64,000 nt of DNA from the NCBI GenBank assembly GCA_964538355.1, contig CAZIFC010000005.1:1-64000 (forward strand). Reading direction: 5' to 3'. Numbering within the stretch: the stretch's first letter is position 1; the number at the start of each line of letters is the position of its first letter. The translations under genes were made by a program, and so were the position numbers. This DNA comes from Bilophila sp964538355 (GTDB lineage Bacteria; Desulfobacterota; Desulfovibrionia; Desulfovibrionales; Desulfovibrionaceae). Below the pieces are notes generated by a model. It was not told where the DNA came from and searched no databases. It worked only from the letters and a program-made list of their open reading frames with translations. Below, in pieces: positions 27,311 through 35,440 of this stretch.

Positions 27311-27787
27311 TCAGGCACTTTTTCGCAATTTGAAGCGGATTCTGAGGCGTCCGGTGGCCTCATCGCCCTGCGGCGGGGTGAAATCATGCGAAACCAGCCG
27401 AAACGCACCAATCTCGGAAGTATTTTCCACATGCTCCCCGATACAGGGGCAGATGTCATAATCACCCACCGTCACGATACGGACCATCACATCGTCCACG
27501 CCTTCAAGGTTTGCGGGCAACCTGCCAAGATCGATTTTCTTTTCCGCTTCAGCACGCGGAAGCGTCTCGGTCGTCACCGGAAGGTTTCGGGACAGCGTCT
27601 CATTGATCCGGCGTTCCAGCTCGGCAGCCTCGGCCTCTTCCAGCGGACGCGGGAAATGATAATCGCACTTGGATTTGTCGGCGTTCAGGTGGGAGCTGAA
27701 CGAACGCCCGCAGCCGAACATCCGCACCATTGTCTGGTTCAGGACATGCTCGGCGGTATGCATGAACGGATCGTATTCCTTGCTCAC
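27311..27787 (-). CDS. Stand-alone alanyl/threonyl-tRNA editing-domain protein (AlaX-like)
   Basis: A 158-residue protein with the second-additional-domain fold of alanyl- and threonyl-tRNA synthetases. The zinc and catalytic site is readable: H10-x3-H14 in HTAEH and C115-x3-H119 in CIGEH, followed by the family segment SEIGAFRLV. Such free domains hydrolyse mischarged tRNA in trans. The specific substrate (Ser-, Gly-tRNA-Ala or other) cannot be told. It starts with GTG preceded by AAGGAG at 6 bases. Confidence 0.82.
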   Translation of the reverse strand: MSKEYDPFMHTAEHVLNQTMVRMFGCGRSFSSHLNADKSKCDYHFPRPLEEAEAAELERRINETLSRNLPVTTETLPRAEAEKKIDLGRLPANLEGVDDVMVRIVTVGDYDICPCIGEHVENTSEIGAFRLVSHDFTPPQGDEATGRLRIRFKLRKSA

Positions 27788-27911
27788 GGGTACTCCTTTT
27801 TTCTGGGATGCTGAAAGCGTACCCTAGCCCATCCGCCTCCGGGAGACAATTGCGCCCCAGCTTGAAATCCCGGGATGTTCCCCGTAAGATACGTCCAACA
27901 TCAGGACAATC

Positions 27912-29216
27912 ATGAAAGACGACTCCGATCTCACACAACGCCCTCCCTGCACGCTGCGCGAGCTTGCCCTGCCGCTCGATGCGCCTCATGCCGTGGACAT
28001 TCCCCCCGTGCCGACCGCGCTGGGCGCGCTTGACGCCGCAGCCCGCGCAGAATTTTGGGCGTCGCTGGCCCTCCTGCACACCAACGGCATCGGGCCGCGC
28101 AGCCGCAAACGCCTGCTTGAGGCGTTCGGCTCGGCCTTGGCGGCGGTGCAGTCTGCCGCCCGCTGGACGGAAGCGGGCCTGCGTGAGGATCTGGTTCGGG
28201 AATTCCGCTCCGAAGCGTGGCGCGAACCGGCCCGAAAGGAGTGGAACGCCACCCGCGTGCTTGCCGGAACCGTCCTGCTCTGGACCGACCCCCGCTATCC
28301 ATTACGGCTCAGGGAGCTGCCCGATGCACCGGTGCGGCTCTACTGCCAAGGCGATGTCGGGCTGCTTGCCAACCCCTGCATCGGCATCGTCGGCACAAGG
28401 GTGTGCAGCAAAGACGGCATCCGGGCCGCGCGGACGCTCGCCGCAGGGCTCGGAGCCTCGGGCATCACCGTCGTTTCCGGGCTTGCCGTGGGCATCGACA
28501 GGCAGGCACATGAAGCGGCTCTCGATCTCCCCGGCGGAACCATCGCGGTGCTCGGAGCCGGGCCGGACATCAGCTACCCCAGAGAAAACGACGCGCTGCG
28601 CCGAAACATTGCCGAAAAGGGGCTGCTCCTCTCGGAGTACGCACCGGGAACGCTCCCGGACCCGCGGCATTTTCCCATCCGCAACCGCATCATCAGCGGG
28701 CTTTCCCTTGGCGTAGTGGTTGTGGAAGCGGCCCTGAGAAGCGGCAGCCTCATCACCGCCCGGCTGGCCTTGGAGCAAAACCGCACGGTCTACGCCGTTC
28801 CCGGCAACATCGGATCGAAATACGCCGAAGGCTGCCAGAAGCTCATCCGGGACGGTGCACAGCCGATCTTTTCCTTTGCCGACATCCTCTCGGATCTTTC
28901 CCCGCAGCTTCGGGATACGCTGAATCTCCTGCAACCGTCCGGTGCGCCCGCAGAGGACATTCCGCCGAGGGCGGCACAAGCCGTATCCGTGCCTGCCTGC
29001 CCGCCGGAAACAGCCGATCCGCCGCGCCTCGAACGCCTCGGCCACGCCACGCTGGAAGGCCGTATTCTGGCGTTGCTGGCAGAATCCCCCTGCTCCATTG
29101 ACGACGTTTGCCAAAAGCTCAATGCCGAGCCTTCCGAGGCAGGCTCCCTCCTGATCATTCTTGAAGTGCGCGGCCTGATCCGCCAACGCGCCGATCTGCG
29201 CTACGCTCTGGCCTGA
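27912..29216 (+). CDS. dprA: DNA-processing protein DprA
   Basis: A 434-residue DprA/Smf protein, which loads RecA on incoming single-stranded DNA during transformation. An N-terminal helix-hairpin-helix-like region (LLHTNGIGPRSRKRLLEAFG) precedes the Rossmann-like core with GIVGTRVCSKDG, SGLAVGIDRQAHEAAL and VLGAGPDISYPREN. The C-terminal winged helix is complete (residues about 375-434). It lies 30 bases before the Xer recombinase gene; the dprA-xer pairing is common. Confidence 0.94.
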   Translation: MKDDSDLTQRPPCTLRELALPLDAPHAVDIPPVPTALGALDAAARAEFWASLALLHTNGIGPRSRKRLLEAFGSALAAVQSAARWTEAGLREDLVREFRSEAWREPARKEWNATRVLAGTVLLWTDPRYPLRLRELPDAPVRLYCQGDVGLLANPCIGIVGTRVCSKDGIRAARTLAAGLGASGITVVSGLAVGIDRQAHEAALDLPGGTIAVLGAGPDISYPRENDALRRNIAEKGLLLSEYAPGTLPDPRHFPIRNRIISGLSLGVVVVEAALRSGSLITARLALEQNRTVYAVPGNIGSKYAEGCQKLIRDGAQPIFSFADILSDLSPQLRDTLNLLQPSGAPAEDIPPRAAQAVSVPACPPETADPPRLERLGHATLEGRILALLAESPCSIDDVCQKLNAEPSEAGSLLIILEVRGLIRQRADLRYALA

Positions 29217-29246
29217 CGCCCTCTCTTTATTATAAGGATAGATGCG

Positions 29247-30254
29247 ATGCCCGCACCCGCCCCGAATATTCCCCTCCCGCACGACGTGGAGCAATTCCTG
29301 ATCTGGATGACCGATCAGAAAGGCTTTTCCCCCGCTACCGTCCTGGCCTACCGGACGGATCTCATCCAGTTTGAGGACTGGCTCCGGCGCGAACAGCTCA
29401 CCCTCGCCCGGCCCGGAGAACTGGAAAAATACCACTTTCAGGATTACTCGGCGTTTCTCTTTCGCGAAGGGCAGGCGCGAAGCTCCATCGGGCGGAAACT
29501 TTCCTCCCTGCGCTCCCTGTTCCGCTATCTCATGAAAATGAACAAGATAGACGGAAACCCCGCGAAACTGGTCCGCAATCCCAAGCGGGAAATCCGCCAT
29601 CCCGCCGCCCTGAACGTCGATCAGATGTTCGAACTGCTGGACGAGGCCAGCGTGGAGTCCGGCGGAACCACAGGCCTGCAAGGATCACAGCAGATTGCCG
29701 AACTGCCGCCTGATCGCGAACATGCCCAGCGGACACGCGATCTCGCGCTTGCCGAGCTGCTGTACGGGTCGGGGTTGCGTATCACCGAGGCCCTGTCGCT
29801 GGATGTCAAGGACGTGGACCCCGGCAGCGGCTTCGTGCTCGTCATGGGCAAAGGCTCCAAGGAGCGCATCGCGCCGCTGAGCGACACCTCCGTCAGGGCG
29901 TTGTTCCTCTGGCTGCGGGTCCGTACGCTGGTGGCCTCCCCTGAAGAGAGGGCGTTGTTTGTCGGCAATCGCGGCAGGCGGCTCAACCGAAGGCAGGCGG
30001 CACGGATTCTGGACACCCTGCGGCAAAGCGCGGGCCTGCCCCAGCACCTGTCGCCGCACACCCTGCGGCACACCTTTGCCACGCACATGCTGGAAAGCGG
30101 TGCGGATCTGCGCTCCGTGCAGGAACTGCTCGGACACGCCAGCCTGTCCACCACCCAGCGGTATACGCACATCACCCTTGACCACCTGATGCGCGTATAC
30201 GACAAGGCGCACCCCCGCTCCAGCACCCGAGGGCAGGGAGAGACTGAGGACTAG
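29247..30254 (+). CDS. Tyrosine recombinase XerC/XerD-like
   Basis: A 335-residue site-specific recombinase, presumably for chromosome dimer resolution at dif with FtsK, whose gene is 1.6 kb away. The N-terminal SAM-like DNA-binding domain runs to about residue 110. The catalytic set is complete: Arg178 (GSGLRITE), Lys202 or Lys205, His271 and Arg274 (HTLRH), His297 (LGHAS) and Tyr306. A linker-like insertion of about 25 residues (VESGGTTGLQGSQQIAELPP) lies before the catalytic core and makes it longer than the usual 300. Whether it is XerC or XerD cannot be decided here. Confidence 0.9.
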   Translation: MPAPAPNIPLPHDVEQFLIWMTDQKGFSPATVLAYRTDLIQFEDWLRREQLTLARPGELEKYHFQDYSAFLFREGQARSSIGRKLSSLRSLFRYLMKMNKIDGNPAKLVRNPKREIRHPAALNVDQMFELLDEASVESGGTTGLQGSQQIAELPPDREHAQRTRDLALAELLYGSGLRITEALSLDVKDVDPGSGFVLVMGKGSKERIAPLSDTSVRALFLWLRVRTLVASPEERALFVGNRGRRLNRRQAARILDTLRQSAGLPQHLSPHTLRHTFATHMLESGADLRSVQELLGHASLSTTQRYTHITLDHLMRVYDKAHPRSSTRGQGETED

Positions 30255-30286
30255 GCAGCCTGCGCCGCACCTCCGGCTTCCGCATG

Positions 30287-30319
30287 AGAAAAGCCATGCG
30301 GCCCGGGGCTGCATGGCTC
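30287..30319 (-). terminator. Terminator between xer and engB
   Basis: AAGCCATGC and GCATGGCT form a stem with a GC-rich loop. On the minus strand TTTTC follows, so it serves mainly engB; the plus-strand U-tract is weak. Confidence 0.6.
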
Positions 30320-30360
30320 TTGATCCCTGTGGCAGGGCCGCATGTGAACGGGGAAAGTCC

Positions 30361-31014
30361 CTAGTCCGCCGCGGACTCGCCGGCTTCTTCAGCCTGCTCC
30401 GTACCTTCCGCGGCAAACCGGCGCAGTTCCTTCCAGAGGGAATCAACGCCGCGCATGTCCTTGGAGGAAACCGGGATGGGCATGACGCCGCCAAGCAGCC
30501 TGGCCCACTCCTGCTGACGCTTGCTCCGCTCGACCTGCGTGCATTTGTCGGCCTTGGTCAGAACCGGCAGAAGCGGGATGCCCTGTGCCCGGGCAAAATC
30601 GGCAAGATCCCTGTCCAGAGCCTGCGGCGGCAGGCGGCAGTCGAGCAGCAGGGCCAGAGCCTTGAGCCGGGGGGCGGTCGTCAGGTAAAATTCGATAAGC
30701 TTGGCCCAGCTTTTGCGCTCTTCCTGCGAGCACTTGGCATAGCCGTATCCGGGAAGGTCCACCATAAAAAAACCGTCCGGATCGACCCGGTAAAAGTTGA
30801 TGGAGCGGGTCTTGCCGGGCGTTGCGCTGATCTTGGCGAGCTGCTTGCGGCGGGCAAGCGCATTCACAAGGGACGATTTCCCTACATTGGAACGCCCGGC
30901 AAGCGCGATCTGCGCAGCCTGCCGCTCATCCAGCGCGTCAAGCTGCTCCTGAAGCTGCTTCTTGTTGAAGCTGGTGGCCTCTATGGTCAGGGTGGGGGGC
31001 GTTTCTTTCGTCAT
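30361..31014 (-). CDS. engB: Ribosome biogenesis GTPase EngB/YsxC
   Basis: A 217-residue Era-like GTPase needed for large-subunit ribosome assembly. G1 is GRSNVGKSS (residues 40-48), the G2 region is TPGKTRSINFY, G3 is DLPGYGYAK, and G4 is TKADK. An acidic Ala/Glu tail ends the protein. It is convergent with xer and divergent from efp. Confidence 0.95.
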   Translation of the reverse strand: MTKETPPTLTIEATSFNKKQLQEQLDALDERQAAQIALAGRSNVGKSSLVNALARRKQLAKISATPGKTRSINFYRVDPDGFFMVDLPGYGYAKCSQEERKSWAKLIEFYLTTAPRLKALALLLDCRLPPQALDRDLADFARAQGIPLLPVLTKADKCTQVERSKRQQEWARLLGGVMPIPVSSKDMRGVDSLWKELRRFAAEGTEQAEEAGESAAD

Positions 31015-31154
31015 GGGAACCTCCGGTGTATGTTGACAAGCGCGGCCTGATGTTCGACAATGTTAAGTTGCATCGGCAAGGCTACCCTGCCGCAGCACGA
31101 AATGCAATCACGGGCAGACCGGATTGCGCCGGATATGGGAACAAGCGGGGGGCG

Positions 31155-31183
31155 TTGACCACTCCCTTGGTATGTATTGATAT
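31155..31183 (+). promoter_or_regulatory. Candidate promoter of efp
   Basis: TTGACC (31155-31160) and TGATAT (31178-31183) with a 17-base spacer would give a short leader of about 20 bases. GGAGG precedes the efp ATG. Confidence 0.5.
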
Positions 31184-31208
31184 TCAGAACCGTTTTCTTG
31201 GAGGCAGC

Positions 31209-31766
31209 ATGTATTCTACCACAGATTTCCGCAAGGGGCTTAAAATCGAAATCGACGGAGTTCCCTTCGAAATCATCGACTTCCAACATTTCAAGCCCGG
31301 CAAGGGCGGAGCTATGGTACGTACGAAGCTGCGTAACATCCTGAACGGCCGCGTGCTGGACAACACCTTCCGTTCCGGCGAAAAGGTGGAACGCCCCAAC
31401 CTCGAATCCCGCGACATGCAGTTCCTGTATCATGAAGGCGACAACCTCGTGTTCATGGACATGACCACCTACGACCAGCTGCACATGGCTGCCGACGCTA
31501 CCGACGGCAAGGCCGCCTATCTGAAGGACGGTCAGGAATGCCGCGTGCTGCTCTACAACGAAAAGCCCCTCGACATCGAAATCCCGGCCTCCCTCGTCAT
31601 GGAAGTCGTTGAAACCGAACCCGGCGCGAAGGGCGACACCGTGAGCAACGTCACCAAGCCCGCAAAGCTGGAAACCGGCGTCGTCATTCAGGTTCCGATT
31701 TTCGTCAACATCGGCGACCGCGTCAAGGTCGACACGCGCACCAACGGCTATCTCGGCCGCGAATAA
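31209..31766 (+). CDS. efp: Elongation factor P
   Basis: A 185-residue EF-P, which relieves ribosome stalling at consecutive prolines. Domain I contains the tip loop HFKPGKGGA with Lys32 at the position modified in many bacteria. Domains II and III are complete, with the C-terminal signature GDRVKVDTRTNGYLGRE. The ATG at 31209 is preceded by GGAGGCAGC. It is monocistronic, with a terminator-like hairpin after it. Confidence 0.97.
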   Translation: MYSTTDFRKGLKIEIDGVPFEIIDFQHFKPGKGGAMVRTKLRNILNGRVLDNTFRSGEKVERPNLESRDMQFLYHEGDNLVFMDMTTYDQLHMAADATDGKAAYLKDGQECRVLLYNEKPLDIEIPASLVMEVVETEPGAKGDTVSNVTKPAKLETGVVIQVPIFVNIGDRVKVDTRTNGYLGRE

Positions 31767-31778
31767 GTTGTTTTTTCC

Positions 31779-31808
31779 GGCCCGGAACTGCTTGCAGGCC
31801 GGGCCTTT
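31779..31808 (+). terminator. Terminator-like hairpin after efp
   Basis: GGCCCGG pairs with CCGGGCC over a 13-base loop, with TTT after it. It is a short U-tract, so possibly weak. Confidence 0.45.
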
Positions 31809-31862
31809 ACCTATTTCAATCCCGGCTCGCGCGCGGCGCGGAACAGGCCGGAGGAGGTTGCC

Positions 31863-34577
31863 ATTACGGACGGACGCAAGATCGCCCGGGAGCTGTTTGG
31901 GCTGTTTCTCATATTCTGGGGACTGCTGGTGCTGTTGAGCCTGGTGTCCTTTGATCAGACCGATCCCAGCATCAACCACGCCGTAAGCAACCCCACCGCC
32001 GTCAAGAACTACGCCGGGCTTTTCGGAGCCTATCTCAGCGGACTTCTGGTCGACATTTTCGGGTTTGCGGCATTCGTGTGGCCGCTCGTCTTTCTTGCGT
32101 GGGGCGCGGGATGCGTCTCCACCTGGTTCACCATGCCCTGGTGGCGATGGTTCGGCTTTACCCTGCTGGCGGCCTGCCTCATTTCCCTCGGCGCGGCCTG
32201 GGATCTCGGCATTGGCGATGTCCGCGGCGGCGGCATGCTGGGCTTCTCCCTGTACACGCTGTTCACCAGACTGTTCAGCCCGATGGGTTCTTCGCTCATC
32301 TGGGTGTTTTTGCTGTTTATCTCTCTTGAACTGGCTTTCGGCATCGCGTGGCTTTCGCTTGTCCGCAAGGCGTGGCTCCTGCTCAAGGAGCAGTTGAGCG
32401 GCACCCCCCTTTCGCTCGACAACCTCCCGGAACGCCTCTCAAAAGTTTCCATGCCCAAGGTGAACCTGCCCAAAATGGGGCTTCCGCACAGGGAAAAGCC
32501 TGCGGATTCCAAGGATTCCGCCGCCGAAGTCATCGCACTTTTCGATATCCATGAGGAAGAAGCGCGGCCTGCCCCGAAACCCGAGGAGCTCCTCAGCATG
32601 GACCCGCCGCTCCAGCCCCGGAAGGATCCGGACCCGGCAGCCTCCGCCGGAGGCGCGGAGAGCTTCACACTGTGGGAATCGAAGCCGGAAACGAGTGCGG
32701 AGCCTGAAGCTTCCTTTGCCTTCCAGCCCGAAACGCCGCCGTCCCCCCCCAGCCCGGCGCGGCCTTCCGTTTCGATCTCGCTTGAAAGCCCTTCCCTCCA
32801 GCTTTCGGTCGACAACCCCCTGCTGGCCCTGACGCTTCCCGATCCGGACGCCGTCCGCCCGGCTGTCGACGGCCGCCCGGAAATCCCGGCCCAGCCCACG
32901 ATTTCCGCCCCGTTCCCGGCGCAAGGCTCGGCAACGGTTCCGGCTTCGGCGCAGGCCGAGCCTGCGGAAAACGCCGTAGAGGAAACGCCCGCGCAGCCAC
33001 AGCCTGCCGCCCAGACTCGGCCTGCCGCAGGGCCGGAACACGCCGCTCCCGCGGCTGCTCAGCCGCAGCCTTCCCAGACAGAACCGGCACAAGCCGCGGC
33101 TCCGTCTTCGCGGCCCGCCCTGCACCGCAAACGCTGCCCCATGCCGTCGCTGGATCTGCTCCAGCAGCCGCAGCAAAGCGATTCCCTGCCCTCCCGGGAA
33201 GTGCTTGAAGAGCAAAGCCTCAGCCTGATGAGCTGCCTGAATGAATTCAACATTCAGGGCGATCTTGTCCGGGTGACTCCCGGCCCCGTCATCACCCTGT
33301 TCGAGATCCGTCCCGCCCCGGGAGTCCGCGTCGGCCGGTTCACCAACCTGACCGACGACCTTGCCCGCAGCCTCAAGGCGGAAGCCATCCGCATACAGGC
33401 TCCCGTCCCCGGGTGCGATACCGTGGGTGTGGAGATCCCCAACCAGAACCGTTCTACCGTCAACTTCCGCGAACTGATCCAGTCGGACGACTTCCAGCAC
33501 GCCTCTTCCCTGCTGACGATGGCGATCGGCAAGGACATTGAAGGCCGCCCCGCCGTGCGCGATCTTGCCACCATGCCCCATGTGCTCGTCGCGGGGACCA
33601 CGGGTTCGGGCAAGAGCGTGTGCCTCAACTCCATTCTGGTGAGCTTCCTCTACAAGGCCGACCCGGATGAGGTAAAGCTCATGCTCGTCGACCCCAAACG
33701 CGTGGAAATGGCGATGTACGCCGACTTGCCGCACCTTGTGCACCCTGTCGTGACGGAGATGTCGCTTGCCAAGACCGCGCTTGAGTGGGCCGTTGCCGAA
33801 ATGGATCGCCGCTACGACTGCCTTGCCCGCTTCGGTGTAAAGAACATCAAGGACTACAACAAGAAACTGGCCTCGTTTGGCGATGCCATTCCGCCGGAAC
33901 ACGCCGACCTCGTCCCCCTGCCCTACCTCGTCATCGTCATTGACGAGCTTGCCGACCTCATGCTGACGGCAGGCAAGGATGTGGAAGGCTGCCTCGTGCG
34001 GCTGGCGCAACTTGCCCGTGCGGCGGGCATCCATCTGATAGTGGCTACCCAGCGTCCGAGCGTGGACGTGGTAACCGGGCTTATCAAGGCGAACTTCCCC
34101 TGCCGCATCTCCTTTCAGGTCGCCAACAAGTACGACTCGCGCACCATTCTGGACACGGCGGGAGCCGAGCAGTTGCTGGGCAAGGGCGACATGCTCTACA
34201 AGCCTACCGGAGGCAAGCTCCAGCGTCTGCACGGCCCGTTCGTTACCGACGAGGAGGTGGAAGCCGTTGCCGCCTACTGGAAACGCCAACGCGCTCCACA
34301 GTATCAAGTGGACTTTACCGAGTGGGGCACGTCGGTCACGGAAAACGCCAAGCCTGCGGTCCCCGCTTCCGGGCCGGGAAGTTCGGAAGAGGAAAACCTG
34401 TATGCCGAGGCCGTGGCCTTTGTGCAGGAACAGGGCCGCATGTCCATTTCCCTGCTCCAGCGTCGTTTCCGCATCGGGTTCAACAAGGCGGCGCGTTTTG
34501 TGGAGCGCATGGAAGAGGAAGGCATTCTTCCTCCGGCCTCCCGCGCCAACAAAGCCCGTACCGTCCGGATGGATTGA
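31863..34577 (+). CDS. ftsK: DNA translocase FtsK, probably with an AUU start codon
   Basis: A 904-residue septal DNA pump, which moves chromosome termini and activates XerCD. Four N-terminal membrane helices precede a long Pro/Ala/Glu linker (about residues 180-420) and the RecA-like motor with Walker A GTTGSGKSV and Walker B VIVIDELADL. A C-terminal gamma winged helix (from MSISLLQRRFRIGFNKAARFVE) reads KOPS sites. No ATG, GTG or TTG exists in frame between the efp stop and 31929. ATT at 31863 sits 5 bases after GGAGGAGG and gives TDGRKIARELFGLFLIFWG, a complete first helix. The GTG at 31929 would cut that helix in half. Confidence 0.9.
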   Translation: MTDGRKIARELFGLFLIFWGLLVLLSLVSFDQTDPSINHAVSNPTAVKNYAGLFGAYLSGLLVDIFGFAAFVWPLVFLAWGAGCVSTWFTMPWWRWFGFTLLAACLISLGAAWDLGIGDVRGGGMLGFSLYTLFTRLFSPMGSSLIWVFLLFISLELAFGIAWLSLVRKAWLLLKEQLSGTPLSLDNLPERLSKVSMPKVNLPKMGLPHREKPADSKDSAAEVIALFDIHEEEARPAPKPEELLSMDPPLQPRKDPDPAASAGGAESFTLWESKPETSAEPEASFAFQPETPPSPPSPARPSVSISLESPSLQLSVDNPLLALTLPDPDAVRPAVDGRPEIPAQPTISAPFPAQGSATVPASAQAEPAENAVEETPAQPQPAAQTRPAAGPEHAAPAAAQPQPSQTEPAQAAAPSSRPALHRKRCPMPSLDLLQQPQQSDSLPSREVLEEQSLSLMSCLNEFNIQGDLVRVTPGPVITLFEIRPAPGVRVGRFTNLTDDLARSLKAEAIRIQAPVPGCDTVGVEIPNQNRSTVNFRELIQSDDFQHASSLLTMAIGKDIEGRPAVRDLATMPHVLVAGTTGSGKSVCLNSILVSFLYKADPDEVKLMLVDPKRVEMAMYADLPHLVHPVVTEMSLAKTALEWAVAEMDRRYDCLARFGVKNIKDYNKKLASFGDAIPPEHADLVPLPYLVIVIDELADLMLTAGKDVEGCLVRLAQLARAAGIHLIVATQRPSVDVVTGLIKANFPCRISFQVANKYDSRTILDTAGAEQLLGKGDMLYKPTGGKLQRLHGPFVTDEEVEAVAAYWKRQRAPQYQVDFTEWGTSVTENAKPAVPASGPGSSEEENLYAEAVAFVQEQGRMSISLLQRRFRIGFNKAARFVERMEEEGILPPASRANKARTVRMD

Positions 34578-34738
34578 CCCTTTGCGGCGCGGCGAACGCT
34601 CCCGTTCCGCCTCCGTCCGCGCTTTTCGGAGAAACCGCCCCGACCGGCATTATGGCCGTTGACTCCCCCATACGGAGACGCCTATGCTGCCGGAAGCCCG
34701 ACCTCTCGGGCATAGACTCTTTTTTCAGGAGATACCCC

Positions 34739-35416
34739 ATGCGTTTCTCAGCCCTTTTCGCTTGTATCGCCGCCCTTCTCGTCACGACGGCAGGCGTTGC
34801 GCTTGCTGCGGCTCCCGCCATTACGGGAGAAATGCAAAAAAAATATGAGACGATGCAATCCTTTACCGCCAACTTTACGCAACGCCTCCTCCATCAGGAA
34901 AGCGGCGCGGAAGAAACCCGGCAAGGCTCGCTCGTGTTTCAGAAACCGCTCCGGGTGCGCTGGGAAACCAAGGCTCCGCACGCCGAGCTGCTGGTCATCA
35001 CGGACAAGGATGTCTGGGACTACCTCCCCGATGAGGAGCTTGCCTACCAGTATGCGCCTGAAGTGGTGCGCGACTCCCGCTCAATCATTCAGGTCATCAC
35101 CGGGCAAACCCGCCTCGACACGGACTTTTCCGTCGAGGCAGAACCCGACGACAATGGCCTGGCTGTGCTGCGCCTCTACCCCAAGGATCCCTCTCCCCAG
35201 CTGGTGGAAGCCATCCTCTGGGTGGACAAGAACACCAAGCTGATCAAAAAAGCCCAGATTCTGGACTTTTACGGAAATACCAACGAGGTGACCCTGAACG
35301 AGCTGCTGCCCGATGCCCCCATCAAGGCCGGCACCTTCGAGTTCACGCCCCCCAAGGGCATCACCGTGGAAAATCTGAAGGATCAGACGACACCTGAAAG
35401 ACCGCTGCTGCAATAA
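34739..35416 (+). CDS. lolA: Outer-membrane lipoprotein carrier protein LolA
   Basis: A 225-residue periplasmic chaperone that carries lipoproteins to the outer membrane. The signal peptide ends near GVALAAAPA. The LolA pattern is visible in MQSFTANFTQ, GSLVFQKPLRVRWET, DVWDYLPDEELAYQY and a C-terminal FEFTPPKGITVEN. The ATG at 34739 follows AGGAG. It lies 161 bases after ftsK, the neighbour seen in many proteobacteria. Confidence 0.93.
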   Translation: MRFSALFACIAALLVTTAGVALAAAPAITGEMQKKYETMQSFTANFTQRLLHQESGAEETRQGSLVFQKPLRVRWETKAPHAELLVITDKDVWDYLPDEELAYQYAPEVVRDSRSIIQVITGQTRLDTDFSVEAEPDDNGLAVLRLYPKDPSPQLVEAILWVDKNTKLIKKAQILDFYGNTNEVTLNELLPDAPIKAGTFEFTPPKGITVENLKDQTTPERPLLQ

Positions 35417-35440
35417 CTTCAACGTATCGCGGAGGGTTCC

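Noticed and set aside
31929..31931. GTG as the ftsK start.
   Set aside because: It would remove half of the first membrane helix and has no ribosome site at suitable spacing, unlike ATT at 31863.
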